Assembly (NCBI GenBank): GCA_029939595.1
Contig: JAOZSQ010000028.1
Span: forward strand, 1-26,034
Length of the DNA stretch: 26,034 nt
Reading direction: 5' to 3'
Source: EX4572-165 sp002254885
GTDB taxonomy: Archaea > Thermoplasmatota > E2 > DHVEG-1
In this document: positions 17,217-23,264 of the stretch, piece after piece
Layout of the letters: every line of letters starts with the position of its first letter
Position numbering within the stretch: the stretch's first letter is position 1
Translations under genes and position numbers: made by a program
Notes under the pieces: generated by a model
What the model saw: the letters and a program-made list of their open reading frames with translations, nothing else
What the model was told of the DNA's origin: nothing
Databases searched by the model: none

Positions 17217-17978
17217 GTGAAAATATTATCACACCCAACAATAGAAGAATGTCTTGAAGGAGTTAAAATACATCATCAAAAAAAACCTGAAAAAACATTC
17301 CTTCAAATAATTGGCCACTGTCAGGTTGATTATCATGGACGTGCTCGCTCATTTCTTGATTGGGGTGATCGAATTATACTCATTAAACAAGATGGAAATG
17401 TTCTTGTTCATCAACCAATTATGCGTGAACCAATCAACTGGCAACCTGCCGGGTCAAAAACACAATTCCACATTAAAAAAGACTTGTTCATCGTATCTGT
17501 TACACACAAAAAACCTGATGAAAAAATGAAAATTATTTTTAAAAAAATTGATCTAGTTACAATCGCGAGTCTTTCGGATACTGCAAAAATAAATATTTGT
17601 GGGATGGAAACGGATGTAGTGAAAACAATTATTGAAAACCCTTCATGTGTCGAAGAAGGATTACGCATACAAAAATGTGAGAAGCAAGTTAAATCAGGAA
17701 TGATTGATCTTTATGGTTTTGATAAAGATTTCACCCCTGTAGTTATTGAAGTAAAACGGAGTCAAGCAACAATTAATGCTGTTCATCAACTTCGCATGTA
17801 TGTTAAAGACATTAAACAAGGAAATAATGAAGTTAAGGTTCGTGGAATCCTCTGTGCACCACATATTCCAGATATGGTACGTCATCTACTCAATGATTAT
17901 GATCTTGAATGGATGGAAGTGGATCATGAAATTGTTCTTCCTGATGATTTTCAAAAGACTTTAGCAGATTTTAAATAA
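17217..17978 (+). CDS. nucS: Endonuclease NucS/EndoMS family
   Basis: DNA endonuclease of 253 aa, in a family known to act on branched DNA or to cut mismatches in archaea. The N-terminal DNA-binding part carries 'CQVDYHGRARSFLDWGDR' and 'QDGNVLVHQP...PINWQPAGS'. The RecB-like catalytic core has E147, D164 in 'GMIDLYGFD', E178 and K180 in 'VVIEVKR', and Q191 in 'AVHQLRMY', so the metal-binding set is intact. The start used is GTG at 17217. There is no ATG upstream in this frame, and an ATG at 17201 opens a different frame of only 18 codons. Length is close to family norms. The gene is convergent with tmk, with a 10-nt gap. Confidence 0.9.
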   Translation: MKILSHPTIEECLEGVKIHHQKKPEKTFLQIIGHCQVDYHGRARSFLDWGDRIILIKQDGNVLVHQPIMREPINWQPAGSKTQFHIKKDLFIVSVTHKKPDEKMKIIFKKIDLVTIASLSDTAKINICGMETDVVKTIIENPSCVEEGLRIQKCEKQVKSGMIDLYGFDKDFTPVVIEVKRSQATINAVHQLRMYVKDIKQGNNEVKVRGILCAPHIPDMVRHLLNDYDLEWMEVDHEIVLPDDFQKTLADFK

Positions 17979-17988
17979 AAAATAATAT

Positions 17989-18582
17989 TTACTTATCTGA
18001 AAGAATTACATCAAGACAATGTTTTGTGATATCTTCAACAGATTCAGTCGCATCAATACAATTAAACCTCTTATCATCAATAAGCTTTTGATAGTTTTTT
18101 GCTACTTTTTCAAGAAAAGCAACTTTTTCAAAAGGGATCAGTTCTTCTCTATCTTGAATTCGTTTCATTGCAATTTTAGGTTGAATTTCAAATAGAAATG
18201 TAATATCTGGAATCGGGAAACGATTTTTAGATAGTTCCATAAGCCACTTGATAGGGTTATCTATGGAGTCTTGAAGTTGAGCACCTTGATAGGCATATGT
18301 TGATTCTGCATATCGATCGCAAAGGACAATATCATATTTTTTAAGCCAATTCAAGATTTCTTTTCCATGAATAATTCGATCACTAATAAAAGTAAATGAT
18401 GTAACTATGGGGTCTGTGTGTGTTGCTATACATTCTTGAACACATTTTCCAACCCATGAATCCGTTGGTTCACGTGTAACAATAACAGAATAATTTTTAT
18501 CAATTAACTCATCAAAAACCTCATTGATAATAGTTGTTTTTCCAGAACCATCAATACCTTCAAATGTTACAAATCGCTTCAT
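17989..18582 (-). CDS. tmk: Thymidylate kinase
   Basis: Phosphorylates dTMP to dTDP with ATP. The 197-aa protein has the P-loop GIDGSGKT at 9-16, 'TREPT' at 36-40, the DR of 'FISDRI' at 68-69 and the DRY motif at 89-91, with a short LID near 'RIQDREE' (141-147). All are family landmarks, and the length is typical. GGATT and GAAGG purine stretches precede the ATG. It lies 111 nt downstream of the PriL gene on the same strand and may be read from the same promoter, which would link dNTP supply to replication genes. Confidence 0.95.
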   Translation of the reverse strand: MKRFVTFEGIDGSGKTTIINEVFDELIDKNYSVIVTREPTDSWVGKCVQECIATHTDPIVTSFTFISDRIIHGKEILNWLKKYDIVLCDRYAESTYAYQGAQLQDSIDNPIKWLMELSKNRFPIPDITFLFEIQPKIAMKRIQDREELIPFEKVAFLEKVAKNYQKLIDDKRFNCIDATESVEDITKHCLDVILSDK

Positions 18583-18693
18583 AATCCTTCAAATCCTCAT
18601 AGACAAAAAAAATCCCAGTCATTTAATTAAAACCCGCAATAATCATTAGAATAATAATGTTTTCGAAAAAAAATGTATTTAGGAGTGTAAATA

Positions 18694-19749
18694 TTATTTC
18701 GCTTTTTCTTTTCTATCATTTTTTCTTTTTTCATTCTTCCATTTCCATCGATAATAACTTGTCGGATGAACTATCCTTTTACACATCTCATCAACCTCTT
18801 CTGATGGACACAATCCATATGTCTTTAATTTATCACATCCTGGAGGTTTATATGATGTAGAACCAGTTTTACCTAGAATATGCTCTATTTGATAACGTGT
18901 TTTATCTTCCTCAAAATCTGGTGATTTACTAAACAATTTAATAATTTCATCCGTAGAAAGATTCAATGAATTAAAAAAAGCTACTAACGCAAAACGTCCC
19001 ATATGTGCAACATTCTCACCTGCTTGAATTAGCGAAAGAATGTTCTTCAAACAGGGTGGAAGATACTCAACATTCAGTTTTCCCAAAGGTAATACCTCAT
19101 GTTTTTTCCTTTGAGTTAACACCTTATTTTTGATACGAGAAATATCTTCTGAAAAAACAGAAAGAGCTTCCCTATGAGGAGACCTATTTTCTAATTCTTC
19201 ATTGATCCTCTTTCGTAGAACCTCCTGTAATATTCTGGATAAATCTTTTTTTGAAATCGAAATAAAACCATTATTCATTGTCCGGTTAATCATTTTCCAT
19301 TTTTTATATCGAGTTGGTGCATATGTTAAATAATGTGTGAAAAGAATCTGTGATTGATCCGGATCATCAGAATGCTCAACTATTAGATTAAATTCTTTTG
19401 CAACATCAAAAATAAATGACACTGGTTCCTTTAATAGATTTTTATACATATGAACTGCTTCACTTAATGCATAACTTCTAGTAAAAAAATCATCTTGTAT
19501 GCAAACTGTTATCATCCGTGCCAATGGATATGAAAACAATTCCATTATTCTTTCAGATTCAGTTGAAAGCACCCTATTTCCAATATCTTTTTTTCTAAGA
19601 ACATTTTCAAGACGTTCAATCGCAATATATCTAGCAGATTCAAAAAGAGGATCTGTTAGTAATTCATGAACTGTTGCACCCTCATTTCTTACATAAATCT
19701 TTGCATCTTTTAGAAATGGAAATTTCGCCAGCGTCAATAAATTCATCAT
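18694..19749 (-). CDS. priL: DNA primase large subunit PriL
   Basis: Regulatory subunit of the archaeal/eukaryotic primase, working with the catalytic PriS (not in this window). Length is 351 aa. The C-terminal domain has four well-placed cysteines, C233, C305, C314 and C323, with 'PPCLKNIL', 'GCDKLKTYGLC' and 'CKRIVHPTSYYRWK'; these are the family's 4Fe-4S ligands. The all-alpha N-terminal part begins with 'LAKFPFLKDAK'. The ATG at 19749 is followed directly by a second ATG. A TATA-like CTTTATTTT lies about 25 nt upstream, consistent with a leaderless transcript. The C-terminal 20 residues are a lysine/arginine-rich tail. Confidence 0.95.
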   Translation of the reverse strand: MMNLLTLAKFPFLKDAKIYVRNEGATVHELLTDPLFESARYIAIERLENVLRKKDIGNRVLSTESERIMELFSYPLARMITVCIQDDFFTRSYALSEAVHMYKNLLKEPVSFIFDVAKEFNLIVEHSDDPDQSQILFTHYLTYAPTRYKKWKMINRTMNNGFISISKKDLSRILQEVLRKRINEELENRSPHREALSVFSEDISRIKNKVLTQRKKHEVLPLGKLNVEYLPPCLKNILSLIQAGENVAHMGRFALVAFFNSLNLSTDEIIKLFSKSPDFEEDKTRYQIEHILGKTGSTSYKPPGCDKLKTYGLCPSEEVDEMCKRIVHPTSYYRWKWKNEKRKNDRKEKAK

Positions 19750-19851
19750 ATGAAATTCAATAGAATATGAAAATAAAGATTAATGAAACTTTCTCATGAA
19801 TTTATGGCTAAAATACAAAATGTAAAAATCTCATTTCGGAAATCTTTTCGA

Positions 19852-19864
19852 TTATATATAAATA
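19852..19864 (+). promoter_or_regulatory. Strong TATA box before the 48-aa gene
   Basis: TTATATATAAATA is among the clearest TATA boxes in the window. Transcription would start near 19882-19885, giving a leader of about 20 nt that contains GGAG before the ATG at 19905. A promoter this good supports the small gene as real. Confidence 0.6.
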
Positions 19865-19904
19865 CTGAATGCTACCAATTAATTAATAACATTGGAGTAG
19901 AACC

Positions 19905-20051
19905 ATGAAAATAAATAAACGTCTAACCCATAATAAAAAACCAGAACTCCCTTTTCAACCAATGGATAATGACTCCCCATTGGAATGGGATCATCTAGGG
20001 AAAAACCTAAAAGATTTCTGGGCTGATTTATTCAAAGAAATTATTGAATAA
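19905..20051 (+). CDS. 48-aa small protein of unknown function
   Basis: A short gene that is easily missed. It encodes 48 aa, starting MKINKRLTHNKKPELPFQP and ending in an amphipathic, acidic C-terminus with three tryptophan/phenylalanine-rich turns ('LEWDHLGKNLKDFWADLFKEIIE' split across positions 26-48). Support: a strong TATA box at 19852-19864, TTGGAG 8 nt before the ATG, and a clean frame that fills the space before the next gene. The basic head plus acidic amphipathic tail suggests a small binding partner or peptide that associates with a protein or membrane surface. The membrane protein gene begins 65 nt later on the same strand. I do not recognise a family. Confidence 0.6.
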   Translation: MKINKRLTHNKKPELPFQPMDNDSPLEWDHLGKNLKDFWADLFKEIIE

Positions 20052-20116
20052 ATACACTATGGGAAATAATCAATTTAAGAAAAAAGTAATTCAGAGGGAA
20101 CCATATATCATAATAT

Positions 20117-20668
20117 ATGCATCTTACATTCTTTGATACATATATTCATAAAAATAACATTATAAAAATCCTTATTTTCTTGTTGATATTATTTCCAATT
20201 ATGATGGTTCTTGTTAATTACGCTTTTGAACTATCAAATTACCCCGTTAGTTTCATGGAAAGTCAATTGTCATTTAGCGGTGAAGAAATAAGATCTCATT
20301 ATGAACAAATGACAAACTCAGACATTCAACAATATATCTATGCTCAACTTGTCGATTATGTTTATATCATTGTCTATGGCTCCCTTACATTTTTTTTAGG
20401 CTTATATATTGGTAGACAATTATTCATTGCATCTAAAATACGGTTTTCAGCTTATATCATTGGACTAGGCGGATTAACAGCAGGATGTTGTGATGCAATC
20501 GAAAACATATTTATCATCCTTATGGCAACAAGACCAAATGATTTTCCGAATATCTTTGCAATTCTTCATTCCATTTTTGCATCAATAAAATTTGCATTAC
20601 TTGGAATTTTTATCATTGGGGTTGTGTTGATTTTAACAATAATAATTTACCGAAAAATAAGGAGGTAG
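20117..20668 (+). CDS. Four-TM membrane protein of unknown function
   Basis: Protein of 183 aa with about four membrane helices (residues 16-38, 76-100, 108-138 and 152-180) and a short basic C-terminus (YRKIRR). Between TM1 and TM2 lies a loop of about 35 residues rich in Glu and Ser, likely outside or at the membrane surface. 'CCDAIENIFI' and 'FPNIFAILHSIFASIKFALLG' look conserved-type motifs, but I cannot name the family. No good Shine-Dalgarno precedes the ATG; AGAGGG lies about 20 nt upstream. It may be co-transcribed with the 48-aa gene. Confidence 0.7.
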   Translation: MHLTFFDTYIHKNNIIKILIFLLILFPIMMVLVNYAFELSNYPVSFMESQLSFSGEEIRSHYEQMTNSDIQQYIYAQLVDYVYIIVYGSLTFFLGLYIGRQLFIASKIRFSAYIIGLGGLTAGCCDAIENIFIILMATRPNDFPNIFAILHSIFASIKFALLGIFIIGVVLILTIIIYRKIRR

Positions 20669-20725
20669 GTATGTTATTAGCATATATCACATGAATTGGT
20701 CTGAAAAGATAAATTATACAAGAAA

Positions 20726-20745
20726 ATAAATACTATAATTTTATT
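20726..20745 (+). promoter_or_regulatory. Probable box A of the tRNA gene
   Basis: AT-rich sequence with ATAAATACTATAATTTTAT lies some 20-40 nt before the tRNA. This is the only TATA-like sequence in the short gap between the membrane-protein gene and the tRNA. Confidence 0.35.
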
Positions 20746-20765
20746 ACTCGATTTAGGTTTTTCAT

Positions 20766-20839
20766 GGGCTCGTAGCTTAGTCTGGTGGAGCGTCTGGCTC
20801 ATAACCAGATGGTCGCCGGTTCAAATCCGGTCGGGCCCA
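20766..20839 (+). tRNA. tRNA with anticodon CAU (elongator Met or Ile2)
   Basis: A 74-nt cloverleaf. The acceptor is GGGCTCG/CGGGCCC with discriminator A. The D arm is GCTTAGTCTGGTGGAGC, the anticodon arm TCTGG-CTCATAA-CCAGA, a five-base variable loop follows, and the T arm is GCCGG-TTCAAAT-CCGGT. The anticodon is CAU. It lacks the three G-C pairs and the A1-U72 start of archaeal initiators, so it is either elongator Met or tRNA-Ile2, whose C34 is changed to agmatidine to read AUA. The GGGC...GCCC acceptor is more like the archaeal Ile2 type I remember, but sequence alone does not settle it. No intron and no encoded CCA. Confidence 0.95.
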
Positions 20840-20840
20840 T
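20827..20840 (+). repeat. tRNA 3'-end 14-mer with inverted copy beyond the ATPase
   Basis: CCGGTCGGGCCCAT covers the last T-stem and acceptor bases of the tRNA and one base beyond. Its exact reverse complement lies at 22665-22678. A GC-rich 14-mer is very unlikely to recur by chance in this AT-rich window. The orientation is inverted, so it is not a simple att direct repeat. Confidence 0.75.
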
Positions 20841-20846
20841 CTTTTT

Positions 20847-20875
20847 CAACAGGAGAAACAACTCGAGATAGTGCC
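20847..20875 (+). repeat. Left copy of CAACAGGAG-N9-GAGATAGT and 11-bp inverted repeat
   Basis: CAACAGGAG at 20847-20855, nine unrelated bases, then GAGATAGT at 20865-20872. The same pattern with the same spacing stands at 22691-22716 in direct orientation. In addition GAGATAGTGCC (20865-20875) is the exact reverse complement of GGCACTATCTC at 22728-22738. The two 11-mers bound a 1.87-kb block containing the ATPase. Confidence 0.6.
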
Positions 20876-20917
20876 TTTTTTGGCCTACAATCTATTTTAC
20901 CTTGCTTTCCTCCATTT

Positions 20918-21082
20918 TTAAATTTCCCGAATTTTCATTAGCAACTTTCGACCATCAGGTAATGATATAATTTGCTGGTGTATGATAGACCTTAGAAGAT
21001 AATCCTTTTTTATCAAAGGGGAAATATTGCCTTTCAAGGCCTCCTTTTTTATCCTCTTTAATTCAAATGTAACCAGTCCCAT
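20918..21082 (-). pseudogene. Degenerate coding remnant, possibly a transposase end
   Basis: One minus-strand frame is open for 54 codons (MGLVTFELKRIKK... to ...PDGRKLLMKIREI). A second minus-strand frame across the same bases reads protein-like but is broken by stops ('INKDGTG', 'RQYFPFDKKG', 'KVYHTPANYII', 'IVGQKRHYL'). Neither is a complete gene. The end lies about 45 nt from GGCACTATCTC (minus strand), which also occurs as an inverted copy beyond the ATPase, as the end of an insertion sequence would. I cannot name a transposase family, so this is a weak call. Confidence 0.35.
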
Positions 21083-21115
21083 CTTTGTTAATTACAATTA
21101 GGAGATCAAGAGTTT

Positions 21116-21131
21116 TTATGCATCTGCATAA
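21116..21131. repeat. 16-nt near-palindrome
   Basis: TTATGCATCTGCATAA pairs with itself at all but the central two positions. A related GTATCTGCA follows at about 21138-21146. Function unknown; it lies about 150 nt before the ATPase start. Confidence 0.4.
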
Positions 21132-21241
21132 CTATACGTATCTGCAAGTAGGACAATCAAGGATGTTGTTATTTGCGCAGATGTTAATATATGTGTAGAA
21201 TGCATCTTCAAGTAAAAACTCCATTATAGTATTTTACACAG

Positions 21242-21264
21242 GGAAAGTTTATTAATAAGTTTCC
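21242..21264 (+). promoter_or_regulatory. ATPase promoter with palindrome over the TATA box
   Basis: TTTATTAATA (21248-21257) is centred about 27 nt before the ATG at 21279, which gives a leaderless transcript. It lies at the centre of GGAAAnTT...AAnTTTCC (21242-21264), an interrupted palindrome. A protein bound there would block the TATA-binding factor, so this is a candidate repressor operator. Confidence 0.5.
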
Positions 21265-21278
21265 TTATCTATAATACT

Positions 21279-22595
21279 ATGGATAAATCGTTGGCAGTTG
21301 AATTGATACAAAATTTCATACAAAAACCCCTTCCAAACCTCATTAATCGAGACCTAGAAACTCCTCAACTATTAAAACAAAAAGCAAATATTATTATTGG
21401 TCCACGAAGAGCGGGAAAAACATATTTTCTTTTCAATGTAATCCAAAGAATGAACAAAGAAAAAAATCAGATGCTGTATATCAATCTTGAGGATGACCGA
21501 TTACTCCCATTAACACCAAATGATATGGATCTACTATTAAAAACATATTATGAAATCTATCCCGAAACGAAAGATACATCCCTCTATTTATTTCTGGATG
21601 AAGTACAAAATCTGCAAGAATGGGAACGATTTGTTAGAAGAATTCTTGATACTGAAAACATTTTCGTTTTTCTCACAGGTTCATCCTCGAATATATTTAC
21701 AACTGAAATTGCAACTCACATGCGAGGGAGAAGCCTTTCGTATACTATTCTTCCCTTTACCTTCGAAGAATTTTTACGATCAAAAGATAAACATCCCGGA
21801 AAGCACCCTTCAACTACACAACGATCTTGGACACTTAAACTATTATCAGAATATTTAACTTTTGGAGGATTTCCTGAAATAACTCTTGTGGATTCAGAAC
21901 GAACCAAAATCAAAATACTCAAAGAATACGTTGAAGTTATGCTTCTTAGAGATATTATTGAACGTCATGCCATTCATAACATCAAAGTTCTTCGTATGCT
22001 TTTCTCAGCAATTATTGAATCATTTTCCAAAACCTTTTCCGTTCATAAATTTTATAATTCTCTTAATTCACAAGGAATAAAGGTAAGTAAAAATACGCTT
22101 TATGATTACCTTTACTACCTCGAAGATTCCTATGTTGTTTTACCGGTGAAACGATTTAGTTATTCCCACCGAAAAATCAAGCAGAGCCTTCCCAAAACAT
22201 ACCTTATGGATAATGGATACATTCTTCAACATAGATTTAGACCAACAGAAGATACTGGTCGTTTAATGGAAAATGTGGTTGCCATCGAATTATTCCATAG
22301 GAAAAAACATGATCCAAGATATCAGTTTTTTTATTGGAAAAACCCTCAAGGTATTGAAGTCGATTTTATCGTCGTAAAAGAAAACAGATCATACGATCTT
22401 ATACAAGTGGCTTATGATATCGACAAAAAGGAAACTCATGACCGCGAAATAAGTGCATTGTTAAAAGCATCTGAATCAATTAACACAAAAAATCTCCATA
22501 TTATTAGCTGGGATACTGAAAAACAAATCAGCATTAATGAAAAGAAAATCCATGTTATTCCTCTCTGGAAATGGCTTCTAAATGAAAACAAATAA
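21279..22595 (+). CDS. AAA+ ATPase with C-terminal DUF4143 domain
   Basis: Protein of 438 aa. It has Walker A GPRRAGKT (41-48), Walker B 'LYLFLDEVQ' (102-110), 'FLTGSSS' (131-137) with the sensor-type Ser/Asn, and 'MRGRS' (148-152). The C-terminal half matches DUF4143, with 'LMDNGYIL', 'GRLMENVVAIEL' and 'YWKNPQGIEVDFIV', a segment resembling PD-(D/E)xK folds (E...D-F-I-V). The family is common and patchily distributed in archaea and bacteria. Its function is poorly known, and links to mobile elements and toxin-antitoxin-like roles have been proposed. The start is supported by a TATA box 27 nt upstream. The gene sits between nested repeats next to a tRNA, which suggests acquisition by transfer. 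It appears intact. Confidence 0.9.
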   Translation: MDKSLAVELIQNFIQKPLPNLINRDLETPQLLKQKANIIIGPRRAGKTYFLFNVIQRMNKEKNQMLYINLEDDRLLPLTPNDMDLLLKTYYEIYPETKDTSLYLFLDEVQNLQEWERFVRRILDTENIFVFLTGSSSNIFTTEIATHMRGRSLSYTILPFTFEEFLRSKDKHPGKHPSTTQRSWTLKLLSEYLTFGGFPEITLVDSERTKIKILKEYVEVMLLRDIIERHAIHNIKVLRMLFSAIIESFSKTFSVHKFYNSLNSQGIKVSKNTLYDYLYYLEDSYVVLPVKRFSYSHRKIKQSLPKTYLMDNGYILQHRFRPTEDTGRLMENVVAIELFHRKKHDPRYQFFYWKNPQGIEVDFIVVKENRSYDLIQVAYDIDKKETHDREISALLKASESINTKNLHIISWDTEKQISINEKKIHVIPLWKWLLNENK

Positions 22596-22664
22596 GGAGC
22601 CATCTAAAAAATTATTATAAATTCAAGGGAGTGAAAATGAATGAAGAAGTCAGTAAAAGTAATA

Positions 22665-22738
22665 ATGGGCCCGACCGGCTCCTTAAAATCCAACAGGAGG
22701 GATTGATTGAGATAGTATTGAGTTTTTGGCACTATCTC
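22665..22738 (+). repeat. Right-hand copies of the ATPase-flanking repeats
   Basis: ATGGGCCCGACCGG (22665-22678) is the reverse complement of the tRNA 3' end. CAACAGGAG (22691-22699) and GAGATAGT (22709-22716) repeat the left-hand pair with the same 9-nt spacing. GGCACTATCTC (22728-22738) is inverted relative to 20865-20875 and also forms a local hairpin with GAGATAGT at 22709-22716. Confidence 0.65.
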
Positions 22739-22908
22739 AAAATTGTCGTGTCAACTATCTCACTAAACTTTTTTTCTTTTCTTTATACTAAATTCACGAT
22801 TATTGTTAGTTTAGTCTCACATATCAATATAATAAAATGTGAGGAGGTTTTTTTTGGAATTAAAATAAGAATTAGATGAAAAAAGTATGAAAATATCATA
22901 GGTTAACT

Positions 22909-22936
22909 GGAAGAGTTCAGCGCATCATACACTTTT
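22909..22936 (-). repeat. 28-nt upstream element, right copy (inverted)
   Basis: On the minus strand the core reads GTGTATGATGCGCTGA, matching the copy at 36-63 with four mismatches in 28. It lies about 330 nt before the PAS kinase start, whereas the left copy lies about 365 nt before the MCP start. Confidence 0.55.
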
Positions 22937-23108
22937 GTATCTTCTAAATCAATTTAAAAAATCATCAATTGTTTATTTTCTAAACTCCCATTTAGCTGAT
23001 AGGTAGTTTTCATCGCTATCATATCTCCAATACATTCTTTATCAACTTTGACCTGTTTATCAAACAGCAATATTTATTCGTGTAATATACAAATCTTATG
23101 AACTGTAT

Positions 23109-23166
23109 CTTACCATTTACAAGTAAGGGTTCACTCAAAACTATGAATTGTTTTAAACTGTGAACC
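23109..23166 (+). promoter_or_regulatory. Pair of adjacent hairpins upstream of the PAS kinase
   Basis: CTTAC/GTAAG (23109-23127) is followed at once by GGTTCAC/GTGAACC (23128-23166), which contains an inner AAAAC/GTTTT pair. A third, smaller hairpin (TGATAG/CTATCA) is at 22997-23021. They may be operators or leader structures. No riboswitch class is recognised. Confidence 0.35.
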
Positions 23167-23264
23167 GTAAATATTCAATTTTTTAGTTAAAGTTTTATAC
23201 AAACAAGTTATTTGATTGAAGTCTCTTATGCGGGTTAATTTCGGATTGAATGCAGGTTTGACAT

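Larger units (their letters stand above)
20840..21278. other. Decayed region between tRNA and ATPase
   Basis: No intact gene. It holds CAACAGGAG-N9-GAGATAGT (20847-20872), which recurs beyond the ATPase, a degenerate minus-strand coding remnant (about 20875-21130), a near-palindrome TTATGCATCTGCATAA at 21116-21131, and the ATPase promoter at its right end. The mixture looks like the remains of a mobile element. Confidence 0.5.
22596..23264. other. Repeat-rich region between the ATPase and the PAS kinase
   Basis: No gene I trust. The left part (22665-22738) holds the inverted tRNA 3'-end copy and the right-hand copies of the two ATPase-flanking repeats. A possible ORF of 81 codons from the ATG at 22637 (GGGAG upstream) reads straight through those repeats and has no protein-like conservation I can see. 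The inverted copy of the 36-63 element is at 22909-22936. From 22997 to 23166 there are three small hairpins, and a TATA-like TTTTATAC near 23192-23200 may serve the kinase gene. Confidence 0.5.

Noticed and set aside
20671..20694. Seven-codon ORF (MLLAYIT) behind a strong GGAGGT just after the four-TM gene
   Set aside because: The Shine-Dalgarno is excellent, but it overlaps the end of the upstream gene and the ORF is too short to support as a gene. It may be chance or a trace of a lost downstream gene.
22637..22879. ORF of about 80 codons with GGGAG upstream, between the ATPase and the PAS kinase
   Set aside because: It reads straight through the tRNA-end copy and the flanking repeats, and its composition looks like translated AT-rich non-coding DNA.
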